Shown: piece by piece, positions 47,221-55,322 of the stretch
Position numbering within the stretch: position 1 is the first letter of the stretch
Layout of the letters: the number at the start of each line of letters is the position of its first letter
Source: JAISFI01 sp031553775
GTDB lineage: Bacteria > Bacteroidota > Bacteroidia > Bacteroidales > Azobacteroidaceae
Reading direction: 5' to 3'
DNA: 64,000 bases
Assembly (NCBI GenBank): GCA_031553775.1
Contig: JAVBLA010000009.1
Location: 1-64,000 of the forward strand
Made by a program: the position numbers and the translations under genes
The notes under the pieces: generated by a model
The model's input: only the letters and a program-made list of their open reading frames with translations
The model's database searches: none
What the model was told of the DNA's origin: nothing

Positions 47221-48162
47221 TTTCCTCATCAAAGAAATATTTTTCGAAATACCAATCTCCTCGTAACCAGAAGGTTTCTTCAAATCCAGCTCCAGGCGAT
47301 GATCTTTTCCTTCCGGACAAGTTAAATGAAAGATCAAAGAATCGCAGGAGGAAGGGTAAGAAAAAGTGCTTTTATTCTCATAATAACGAGTAGGATAAAA
47401 TGTATTTTCATCCGGACGGCCGACTAAACTTCCCTCAATCGTCATATTTCCTATCTTCGATGCTGCGTGGACATTAATATGAAATTTACTTTCATTTAAA
47501 TGAATAGCTGCATTCAGATATTTGGATTTTTGATCTTCAAGAACGAAACTGGCACTATCCGACCAGACCTGCAAGCTCACGGAATCCAGAGTTGTAGTAT
47601 ATTCTTCGGATGGATGCAGACGGATGTCGCTTTTTCTCGACCAGAGATTAATATAAGACATATCCGTGAATAAGGTATACGAGCCACTCCCTGTCATTAG
47701 AGTTGTCTCTTTTCCTGTAAATCCAAAAATACGACAATCAATAGAATAAGGTTGAAAAAGGCCGATCGTGTCGGGTTCCTCCGGAAGAAATATATACAAC
47801 TGAGATCTCCTGTTTGATGAATTTAACTGATTAATATTTAAAATATTACCATCCATTACACAAGTATACTCCGGAAGGAGAGTGCTAAAAAACGCTTCAT
47901 ACCGCTCGCCTCTCAATATCTGTATATTTCCGCCGAATGAAATCCGGATAGAAGAAAAAGGCTCTAAGGAAATATGCCGGAATGATTTCGTTTCTTTCAA
48001 TGTTTGATATAATTCGGATGTTGAATTTAAAGCTTCCAGTTTTTTTTCATCCCGGATATAACGATTGCTGACAACTGCCTGAAAGAACAAAACAACAAGC
48101 AATATTCCGGCCAGCAAAATAGTTAGCCGCGTGGATAATTTCATTTTTTTCATATCATTCAT
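47212..48162 (-). CDS. Membrane-anchored protein of a GntR/ABC operon, unknown function
   Basis: A 316-residue protein with one N-terminal transmembrane helix (about 12-30, LTILLAGILLVVLFFQ) and a beta-rich extracytoplasmic part. The segment SIRISFGGNIQILRGE and repeated short beta strands recall the DUF2807 head-GIN/adhesin-like beta solenoid, but this is not certain. It overlaps the GntR gene by 4 bp and is the last of four coupled genes. It probably works with the ABC transporter in an envelope-stress or export role. The C-terminus is set by the dispersed repeat. Confidence 0.6.
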   Translation of the reverse strand: MNDMKKMKLSTRLTILLAGILLVVLFFQAVVSNRYIRDEKKLEALNSTSELYQTLKETKSFRHISLEPFSSIRISFGGNIQILRGERYEAFFSTLLPEYTCVMDGNILNINQLNSSNRRSQLYIFLPEEPDTIGLFQPYSIDCRIFGFTGKETTLMTGSGSYTLFTDMSYINLWSRKSDIRLHPSEEYTTTLDSVSLQVWSDSASFVLEDQKSKYLNAAIHLNESKFHINVHAASKIGNMTIEGSLVGRPDENTFYPTRYYENKSTFSYPSSCDSLIFHLTCPEGKDHRLELDLKKPSGYEEIGISKNISLMRKLN

Positions 48163-48536
48163 TTTTTAACTTGTTTCAAATATTGCTGATAGTATCCGGA
48201 TATTTCATCCATGGATATCCCCAACAGAGAAATATTTCTAAAGAAAACGGGTAAGTCCTGTTCTGAAAAACTCTTCTTCCTTTCTTCCAAAACAACAGAT
48301 ACGGCATTTTCAGAGACAAAATAACCGACTCCCCTTTTGTTGAAAATAATCCCTTTTTGCTGTAGCAGTTCATAAGTACGCATCACTGTATTGGGATTAA
48401 CCTCCATTTCTACCGCCAAATCCCTGACGGAAGGAATCCGCTCCTCCGGAACCCACTCTTTCTGAAGGATTTTATCTTCGATAAATACTGCTATCTGAAG
48501 ATAAATCGCCTGTATTTCTGAAAATTGCATACTCAT
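48159..48536 (-). CDS. GntR-family regulator, YtrA type
   Basis: A 125-residue regulator with a winged helix (about 10-75; ERIPSVRDLAVEMEVNPN, TVMRTYELLQQKGI) and only a short helical dimerisation tail, the mark of the YtrA subgroup. These repress their own ABC transporter operon and respond to envelope stress or cell-wall antibiotics. It overlaps the permease gene by 4 bp and the downstream gene by 4 bp. A dyad at the operon start (50200-50223) is the probable operator. Confidence 0.9.
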   Translation of the reverse strand: MSMQFSEIQAIYLQIAVFIEDKILQKEWVPEERIPSVRDLAVEMEVNPNTVMRTYELLQQKGIIFNKRGVGYFVSENAVSVVLEERKKSFSEQDLPVFFRNISLLGISMDEISGYYQQYLKQVKK

Positions 48537-49339
48537 ACTGTTTTTTCGTTAAACTTCACCCGGGAAATAACAATCAGCCAAATACACGCAAGGATATTCA
48601 GACCAATTCCCAGATGAGGATACGCGGAGGTAATCATATAATAATGCCCTTCTTCATCAATCGCCAAAAAAGGAAAGATAGAATCGGGAAAACAGCCGGA
48701 AATAATGACATAAAACAAAGAAAGAATTCCCATTGACAAAAACACAAATCCGGCAAAAACCACCACCGTAAGCGGAATAGAGAATTTTCTGAATGTATTA
48801 GCGCCCCATAAAAGGATGGAAGTCAGTAGCAGCAGATAATTCACTACCAAAGGTAAAAAAAGTTCGTCCGTCATTATAATATTACTCCAACTCATCATGG
48901 GCCCCATCCAGATTGAAACCTTTTCAGGATGTGTATTCAAAAACCATTGATTGTACATATCTGCAAAAAGCATGATACACACCATATAAATGCTGAACAA
49001 GAAAAAATGAGTAATAATTCCCCAAAGAAACTTGCTCCAGAATTTTTCTGGTATAGAGGCAGGCAGTAGCAACAAAGATTGTGTACGTTTCTTTGAACCG
49101 GTTTCGCCGTAAAATATAATAATAGAAAAAGCTAAAGAAATAGGGCATATAAATACCATAAAAAAAGTCAATCCATTATTTGCTCTCATCGGATTTTTTT
49201 CCACAAATGCCCAAAAACAAAAATAAAGAATGGCAATAAATGTCAGAACTACCCACAAAGAAGCCACTTTCAACGCATTACATTTCCATTCGTTAAGCAA
49301 GAATTTTCCAAAACGCTGTATATTAAAATTATTATTCAT
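48533..49339 (-). CDS. ABC-2 type transporter permease
   Basis: A 268-residue membrane protein with about six hydrophobic segments (VASLWVVLTFIAILYFCFWA, LTFFMVFICPISLAFSIIIF and others) and no enzymatic motif. It overlaps the ATPase gene by 8 bp, so it is the membrane partner of that ATPase. Substrate unknown; YtrA-linked ABC-2 exporters are often tied to peptide antibiotic or envelope stress. Confidence 0.82.
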   Translation of the reverse strand: MNNNFNIQRFGKFLLNEWKCNALKVASLWVVLTFIAILYFCFWAFVEKNPMRANNGLTFFMVFICPISLAFSIIIFYGETGSKKRTQSLLLLPASIPEKFWSKFLWGIITHFFLFSIYMVCIMLFADMYNQWFLNTHPEKVSIWMGPMMSWSNIIMTDELFLPLVVNYLLLLTSILLWGANTFRKFSIPLTVVVFAGFVFLSMGILSLFYVIISGCFPDSIFPFLAIDEEGHYYMITSAYPHLGIGLNILACIWLIVISRVKFNEKTV

Positions 49340-50186
49340 GGCTAACCGGTTTTAAAGTAAATACAGATTCGATTTTTTCGGAATCGAACATAATCGCATC
49401 GAACAACAACTCCATATCCACGTGGGAGGGTTTGCCTGTCAGATTTCTTGTTACTGCCTTTCCGGAAAGGAGTCCTGATTCTTCATAGATTGTTTCAGGA
49501 AGGGCTTTTCCTGCGGAAACGGTCTCAAAAGAAAGATTTTCGGAAATAGATTCCAGATCTCTGTCGAAAACAATTCGCTCTCCGTCTAAAACAAGTACCG
49601 AATCTATCAGGTTCTCCAGATCTCGCACCTGATGGGTAGAGATAATAATACAACGGTCTTCCTGAACCACAGAAGCCATCAACCGACGGAACTGCGATTT
49701 GGAAGGAATATCCAGTCCATTGGTAGGCTCGTCCATGAATAATACTGGCGTATTACAAGCCACGGCAAAAGCGATATACGCTTTTTTCCGTTGTCCCATC
49801 GAGAGATTTTTAAACTTCGATGCCGGATCCACATCCATTTCTTCCAGGTAGTTCAAAAAAGCCTGTCCATCGTAAGCCGGATAAAACCAACCGGTTCTCC
49901 GGGCATATTCCGATATGGTAATATCGGGTATATAGAACTCTTCCGGTAACAGGAAAATATTCCGGAGAAAATCTACCTGCCGTTTACCCGGCGTATAGTT
50001 CATTACCGAAAGGGTGCCTTCCTGAGGAAACTGCAAACCAGCCATCAAATGCAGCAAGGTAGTCTTACCCGCTCCATTCTTTCCCAACAAACCGTAAATC
50101 CGGCCCGGCATAAGCTCCAGGTTCAGCTGATTCAGCAAACCAGAGCTCTTTTTGTAAGCGAACTTCAAATCTTTAATTGTGATCAT
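49332..50186 (-). CDS. ABC transporter ATP-binding protein
   Basis: A 284-residue ATPase: Walker A GLLGKNGAGKTTLL (about 33-45), signature NLSMGQRKKAYIA, Walker B PVLFMDEPTNGLD, and switch His in IISTHQ. The first gene of the four-gene GntR operon. Its promoter lies about 40 bp upstream with a strong Bacteroidetes consensus. Confidence 0.94.
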   Translation of the reverse strand: MITIKDLKFAYKKSSGLLNQLNLELMPGRIYGLLGKNGAGKTTLLHLMAGLQFPQEGTLSVMNYTPGKRQVDFLRNIFLLPEEFYIPDITISEYARRTGWFYPAYDGQAFLNYLEEMDVDPASKFKNLSMGQRKKAYIAFAVACNTPVLFMDEPTNGLDIPSKSQFRRLMASVVQEDRCIIISTHQVRDLENLIDSVLVLDGERIVFDRDLESISENLSFETVSAGKALPETIYEESGLLSGKAVTRNLTGKPSHVDMELLFDAIMFDSEKIESVFTLKPVSHE

Positions 50187-50199
50187 ACTTTATAATATT

Positions 50200-50255
50200 A
50201 GTGTACTATTAAACTAATACACTGCAAATGTAAGTATGTTTTTTGAATACGCAAA
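50200..50255 (-). promoter_or_regulatory. Promoter and GntR operator of the ABC operon
   Basis: Minus-strand TTTG (50255-50252), a 19-bp spacer and TACATTTG (50232-50225) fit the Bacteroidetes promoter consensus exactly. Immediately downstream, AGTGTA (50200-50205) and TACACT (50218-50223) form a dyad with a 12-bp centre over the expected start point. A repressor bound there would block initiation, as expected for self-repression by the YtrA-type GntR. Confidence 0.72.
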
Positions 50256-50276
50256 CTTTTTCCCGAAAATTATCTC

Positions 50277-50284
50277 TACATTTG
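50277..50284 (+). promoter_or_regulatory. -7 element of serB
   Basis: TACATTTG matches TAnnTTTG perfectly and lies 25 bp before the serB ATG. No good TTTG at 19-22 bp upstream. It is divergent from the ABC operon promoter. Confidence 0.5.
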
Positions 50285-50309
50285 CACAAAATCTTCAGAA
50301 TGAACATTC

Positions 50310-51533
50310 ATGAACAATAATGAACTGATCTTAGTCAGCATTTCCGGAGAAGATAAACCGGGAGTAACAGCCGCGTTGACGGAAATCCTGGCCAACCACA
50401 ATGCTTCTATTTTAGATATCGGACAGGCAGATATCCATAGCATGCTTTCCCTGGGAATTCTCTTTCAAGCCACAGACGGTAATTCCGGAGATGTCATGAA
50501 AGAATTGCTTTTCAAAAGCTACGAACTGAATGTCAGGGTAAAATTCCGTCCGATCTCAGAAACGGAGTACACGCACTGGGTAAGTTTACAGGGCAAAAAC
50601 CGCTATATCATCACGCTGCTAAGCAGGAAACTAAGTGCCAAACAGATTTCAGCAGTCACCCAGGTAGTCAGCGAACAAGGATTGAATATAGATGATATCA
50701 ACCGCCTCACAGGACGTATCCCTTTAGACGAAAGTATCCGCACTCCGAAAGCCAGCGTGGAGTTTTCCCTGAGAGGCACTCCCAGCAACAGGGATGAAAT
50801 GCAGAAACGTTTCATGAATCTTTCTTCCGAACTGGAAATGGATATTTCTTTTCAGGAAGAAACCATGTTTCGTCGGACCCGCCGATTGATATGCTTCGAC
50901 ATGGATTCTACCCTGATCGAAACGGAAGTGATCGACGAGCTGGCAGAACGGAACGGTGTGGGGAAACAGGTCAAGGCCATCACAGAATCGGCCATGCGCG
51001 GCGAAATCGACTTTACCGAAAGTTTCCGGCAACGGGTATCCCTGCTCAAAGGCTTAGATATTTCGGTAATGCAGGAGATTGCAGAAAACCTGCCCATTAC
51101 CGAAGGAGCCGACCGCTTGATGAAAGTCCTGAAAAAAATCGGATTCAAAATCGCCATCCTCTCCGGAGGATTTACCTATTTCGGTAATTTCCTGAAACAA
51201 AAATACGGAATAGACTATGTCTATGCCAACGAACTCGAAATTGAAGGCGGTAAGTTAACCGGAAACTATCTGGGAGATGTAGTCGACGGCAAAAGAAAAG
51301 CCGAACTCCTGCGCCTTATCGCCCAGGTAGAAAACGTAGACATCCGGCAAACCGTAGCGGTTGGCGATGGAGCCAACGACCTGCCCATGATCAGCATCGC
51401 CGGACTGGGCATCGCCTTCCATGCTAAACCCAAAGTCAAGGCAAATGCCAAACAATCTATCTCCACCACCGGATTAGACGGCATCCTTTATTTCTTAGGA
51501 TACAAAGACTCCCATTTGGACGAAATGCTGTAA
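50310..51533 (+). CDS. serB: Phosphoserine phosphatase with ACT domains
   Basis: A 407-residue HAD enzyme that hydrolyses O-phosphoserine to serine in the cytoplasm. The N-terminal ACT region (about 5-175) starts LILVSISGEDKPGVTAALTE. The HAD domain has FDMDSTLIETE (nucleophile Asp about 197), ILSGGFTYFG (Ser) and VGDGANDLPM (Mg-binding Asp). The double ACT plus SerB layout is common in Bacteroidota. The next gene starts 4 bp after the stop. Confidence 0.95.
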   Translation: MNNNELILVSISGEDKPGVTAALTEILANHNASILDIGQADIHSMLSLGILFQATDGNSGDVMKELLFKSYELNVRVKFRPISETEYTHWVSLQGKNRYIITLLSRKLSAKQISAVTQVVSEQGLNIDDINRLTGRIPLDESIRTPKASVEFSLRGTPSNRDEMQKRFMNLSSELEMDISFQEETMFRRTRRLICFDMDSTLIETEVIDELAERNGVGKQVKAITESAMRGEIDFTESFRQRVSLLKGLDISVMQEIAENLPITEGADRLMKVLKKIGFKIAILSGGFTYFGNFLKQKYGIDYVYANELEIEGGKLTGNYLGDVVDGKRKAELLRLIAQVENVDIRQTVAVGDGANDLPMISIAGLGIAFHAKPKVKANAKQSISTTGLDGILYFLGYKDSHLDEML

Positions 51534-51537
51534 AAAC

Positions 51538-53049
51538 ATGAAACAAGATTCAACAACATCACCCAATAAAAATAATGCCCACCCGCATTACCCCCCATCA
51601 ACTTCCAATCTTCAATCCCTAATTTTCAATTTTCAATTTTCAATTTTCAATTTAAAACCCCTCCTACCTATAACAACTCTATCACTCCTATTACTCCTAT
51701 TCTTCTCCTGCCACCCCACAGGCAAAAAACAAAAACCTGCCGACTCCCGCGATCTGCAGGAAATGAAAGACAGCGGCGTAATTAACGTCCTGACTCTCTA
51801 TAGCTCAACTTCGTATTTCCTTTATAAAGGAGAAGCCATGGGGTATGAATACGAATTACTGAAAGACTTCGCCGCCTCCCAAAACCTATCGGTAAACATC
51901 AAAGTCGCTGCCAATGTAAACCGGCTGACAGAAATGCTGCTCGATGGAGAAGGCGACCTTATCATGTATAACATTCCCATTACCAACGAAATGAAAAAGC
52001 TGGTAAACTATTGCGGAAAGGAAACGATCACCCAACAGGTATTGATACAAAGAAATACCAGGAAAGATACCCTGTTAACGGATGTCATCCAGTTGATAGA
52101 CAAAGAAGTATGGGTCATACACGGCACAAAATATTACAACCGTCTGGTAAACCTGAACAACGAACTGGGAGGTGGCATTATCATACGCGACATCCAGAAA
52201 GACACCATCAACTCCGAAGACCTGATCGAACTGGTTTCGGAAGGGAAGATACCCTATACAGTGAGCGATGACAATATCGCCCGCCTGAACAGGACATACT
52301 ATTCGAATATTGATATACAGTTAATCCTGAGTCATCCGCAACGATCCTCTTGGGCCGTCAGGAAAGACAGCCCGGAACTGGCCCGGGCGCTCAACCAATG
52401 GTCGGAAGAAAACCAAAACACACCGAAATACAAGGCAATCATGAAGCGTTATTTCGAAATGAGTAAATCTTCCGGTGGTGAATTCGGTACGGAATTAGGC
52501 CATTTGTATGCGAAAGATAAAATATCTCCCTACGACGATGTGTTCAAAAAATATGCTCCTGATTTTCATTACGACTGGAGATTACTGGCTTCCATAGCCT
52601 AACAGGAATCACGTTTCGATACCACAGGTATTTCCTGGGCAGGAGCAGCAGGGCTGATGGGACTGCTGGCAAGTACGGCGGAAGCGATGGGAATCCCGGC
52701 AGAAGAAAGGGCAAATCCCGATGCCAGCGTACGCGCTGCAGTCAACTACTTTAATATCGTGGAAAAATCTTTCCGGAATATTCCGGAAGAAGAACGGATC
52801 AAATTCGTCCTGGCATCATACAATGCAGGAATGGGACACGTGTTCGACGCACGCGCCCTGGCTCGAAAATACGGTAAGGACGGTAATGTATGGGATGGTA
52901 ATGTAGAAGAATATATCCGTCTGAAAAGTGTTCCGGAATACTACAACGACAGCGTATGTAACCACGGATATTTACGGGGCAGCGAAACGGCCGCCTACGT
53001 AAGGGATGTTATCAAAAGATGGATATATTACCAGGAAAAGGTAAAATAA
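51538..53049 (+). pseudogene. MltF-like lytic transglycosylase interrupted by an in-frame TAA
   Basis: One reading frame of 503 codons broken by TAA at 52600-52602. Before it: an N-terminal extension encoded by a low-complexity repeat, a hydrophobic segment with lipobox (LLLLLFFSC), and an SBP_bac_3 domain (about 75-300). After it, in the same frame without any shift: QESRFDTTGISWAGAAGLMGLL, ASYNAGMGH and the rest of the SLT domain. The stop replaces the Tyr expected in LASIAYQES, one residue from the catalytic-Glu motif. MltF-type enzymes cut peptidoglycan to anhydromuropeptides. It may be a recent pseudogene, a sequencing error, or readthrough. A downstream restart at 52657 would lack the Glu. 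Confidence 0.85.
51599..51657 (-). repeat. Low-complexity repeat inside the transglycosylase 5' end
   Basis: aatcttcaatccctaattt followed by four ttttcaat units, the complement of the GAAAATT family. It is translated as SLIFNFQFSIFNLK in the region before the signal peptide, so the n-region is about 45 residues long. The repeat would normally lie at a gene end. Confidence 0.75.
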
Positions 53050-54384
53050 TCAGGAAACGGCTTCCATCCCTCTCACGGTATCATCGATCATCCCGTTGTC
53101 ATAAACCAAGTCACCATTGACAAATGTTTTGACAACCCTATGCGAGAAAGTTTGTCCTTCTAAAGGCGACCAGCCGCATTTATACAGGATATTCTTCGGA
53201 GATACGATCCACATGGCATCCGGATCCACCAGAACCAGATCGGCATAATAACCCTCACGGATATATCCCCGGTCTTTGAGCCGGAACAGTTCGGCCGGTG
53301 CATGGCACATTTTTTCTACTACAGTCTCTATTTCAAACACACCTTCTTTTGCCAATTCCAACATGGCTACTAAAGAATGTTGTACCATAGGACCTCCGGA
53401 AGCAGCTTTCAGGCAGGAACCCGCTTTTTCGGAAAGCAAATGCGGCGCATGATCGGTCGCCACCACATCCAGCAACCCGCTATTCAACCCATTCCGCAAA
53501 GCCAACATATCCTGTCGTTTCTTTACTGACGGATTCCACTTGATCCGGTTACCCAAACGGGCATAATCTTCATCATTGAACCAAAGATGATGCACACAGA
53601 CTTCCCCTGTAATTTTCTTTTCACGCAAAGGACTTGCTTCCAACAGAGACAATTCCTTTTCTGTAGATAAATGAAACAAATGCAAACGGCTGCTGTAACG
53701 GGTGGCTAATTCCACGGCTTCTGACGATGAAGCATAACAGGCCTCTTCACTCCGGATCAGGGGATGAAAAGAGATATCCAGGTCCTGTCCGTATTTTTCC
53801 GTATAATGAGCTATATTATTTCTGATAATTGGTTCACTCTCGCAATGGGTAGCGATCAACATATCTACCTCACTGAAAATTCTTTCTAAAGCCGACATCC
53901 GGTCTACCAACATATTACCGGTCGAAGAACCCATAAAAACCTTCACCGCAGCAGCACGCTGAGCTTCTACCCTTTTAAGTTCCTCTATATTATCGTTAGT
54001 TGCTCCAATGAAAAAAGTATAATTGGCGAGGGAAGTTTCTGCCGCACGATCAAATTTCCGGTTCAATTCATCTACCGTAGTAGTCTGCGGCAAGGTATTC
54101 GGCATATCCATAAATGTAGTCACTCCTCCCCCGACAGCCGCACGGCTTTCACTATGAATATCCCCTTTATGAGTCAATCCCGGTTCCCGGAAATGCACCT
54201 GATCATCGATTATTCCAGGCATCAGGTAATAACCGGAAGCATCAACAATATCTGCCTTCAAAAAAACTTCTTCCGGGATCTCCTGCTGTTCATAAATCGC
54301 AAAAATCCGCTCTCCTTTCAGAAGCACCGATCCCTTAAAACTACGCCCTTCATTAACTATCGTAGCATCTTTAATTAACTTCAT
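53050..54384 (-). CDS. pyrC: Dihydroorotase, class I type
   Basis: A 444-residue amidohydrolase closing carbamoyl-aspartate to dihydroorotate in pyrimidine synthesis. YLMPGIIDDQVHFREPG contains the metal-site loop; the usual HxH reads QxH (Gln62, His64), a form I recall from Bacteroidota dihydroorotases. TFMDMPNT, VATDHAPH and the C-terminal YADLVLVDP region are family blocks. Its stop abuts that of the convergent transglycosylase frame with no gap. It lies downstream of the DPM-synthase gene with a repeat hairpin between. Confidence 0.92.
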   Translation of the reverse strand: MKLIKDATIVNEGRSFKGSVLLKGERIFAIYEQQEIPEEVFLKADIVDASGYYLMPGIIDDQVHFREPGLTHKGDIHSESRAAVGGGVTTFMDMPNTLPQTTTVDELNRKFDRAAETSLANYTFFIGATNDNIEELKRVEAQRAAAVKVFMGSSTGNMLVDRMSALERIFSEVDMLIATHCESEPIIRNNIAHYTEKYGQDLDISFHPLIRSEEACYASSSEAVELATRYSSRLHLFHLSTEKELSLLEASPLREKKITGEVCVHHLWFNDEDYARLGNRIKWNPSVKKRQDMLALRNGLNSGLLDVVATDHAPHLLSEKAGSCLKAASGGPMVQHSLVAMLELAKEGVFEIETVVEKMCHAPAELFRLKDRGYIREGYYADLVLVDPDAMWIVSPKNILYKCGWSPLEGQTFSHRVVKTFVNGDLVYDNGMIDDTVRGMEAVS

Positions 54385-54386
54385 AT

Positions 54387-54508
54387 GAATTGAAAATTGA
54401 AAATTGAAAATTGAAAATCAAGAAATATCAGATCAATATTTGATGATTGAAAATAAAGAGACCAAAGTTCCTTTCATTTTCAATTCTTAATTTTCAATTT
54501 TCAATTAT
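54387..54508. repeat. Inverted pair of GAAAATT low-complexity repeats
   Basis: Four to five ttgaaaa units at 54387-54420, just upstream of pyrC, face tttcaat units at 54475-54508, just after the DPM-synthase stop codon. The arms can pair over about 28 bp with few mismatches around a 55-bp loop. In the minus-strand transcript this hairpin lies between DPM synthase and pyrC and could terminate or attenuate pyrC. Confidence 0.72.
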
Positions 54509-55237
54509 TTACGGGTATTTCCTGAACAAACTCCCAACCTTCATCTGTATCACCCCCAAAAGCCCTTCCCCAAAAATAGAACCACTCATTTTAGATTCTC
54601 CCAATTCTCTGTTGATAAATACAATAGGAACCTCCTGTACCCTGAAACCACATTGAATAGCGGTAAACTTCATTTCAATCTGGAATGCATACCCTTTGAA
54701 ACGGATTGCATCCAGATTAATGGTAGCAAGTACTTTCCGGGTATAGCAGGCAAAACCCGCAGTGGTATCGGCAATTTTCATTCCGCTTACCAAACGGACA
54801 TACTTGGATGCATAATACGACATCAGTACTCTGCCCATCGGCCAGTTTACTACATTTACCCCACTTACATACCTGGATCCTACAGTCATGTCCGCATCAC
54901 CGGATGCACAGGGAGCGTATAAACGAGGTAAATCGTTAGGATTATGGGAAAAATCGGCATCCATTTCGAAAATATACTCGTATTGGTGCTCCAACGCCCA
55001 TTTGAACCCACAAATATAGGCGGTACCTAAACCCAGTTTACCGGTTCTTTCAACAATATGCAGACGATCGGAAAACTCCTGCTGCAGATGTTTAACGATC
55101 GATGCGGTTCCATCCGGAGAACCATCGTCTATAACCAATATGTCGAACGGCTGTGGCAAGGAAAATACGGCATGAATAATATTCTCTATATTTTCCTTTT
55201 CATTGTATGTGGGAATAATAACAAGACTGTCGGACAT
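54509..55237 (-). CDS. Polyprenol monophosphomannose synthase
   Basis: A 242-residue GT2 enzyme of the DPM1 type that moves mannose from GDP-mannose to polyprenyl phosphate at the inner membrane. VIIPTYNEKENIENI, LVIDDGSPDGT, FEMDADFSHNP (DxD) and VGSRYVSG are the characteristic blocks. No C-terminal membrane domain, so it is the soluble form. Upstream of pyrC on the same strand, a pairing I recall from other Bacteroidales. Confidence 0.92.
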   Translation of the reverse strand: MSDSLVIIPTYNEKENIENIIHAVFSLPQPFDILVIDDGSPDGTASIVKHLQQEFSDRLHIVERTGKLGLGTAYICGFKWALEHQYEYIFEMDADFSHNPNDLPRLYAPCASGDADMTVGSRYVSGVNVVNWPMGRVLMSYYASKYVRLVSGMKIADTTAGFACYTRKVLATINLDAIRFKGYAFQIEMKFTAIQCGFRVQEVPIVFINRELGESKMSGSIFGEGLLGVIQMKVGSLFRKYP

Positions 55238-55276
55238 AAACAGGATTTAGATTATTTTTTGGACTTCAAATATACT

Positions 55277-55303
55277 TATATTTGCTTAGATTCATTACTT
55301 TTG
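55277..55303 (+). promoter_or_regulatory. mfd promoter region
   Basis: Two overlapping -7 candidates, TATATTTG (55277-55284) and TACTTTTG (55296-55303), both fitting TAnnTTTG, lie 20-45 bp before the TTG start of mfd. A -33 TTTG at the ideal spacing is not clear. Confidence 0.5.
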
Positions 55304-55322
55304 CAACAAATTTTACGAAAAG

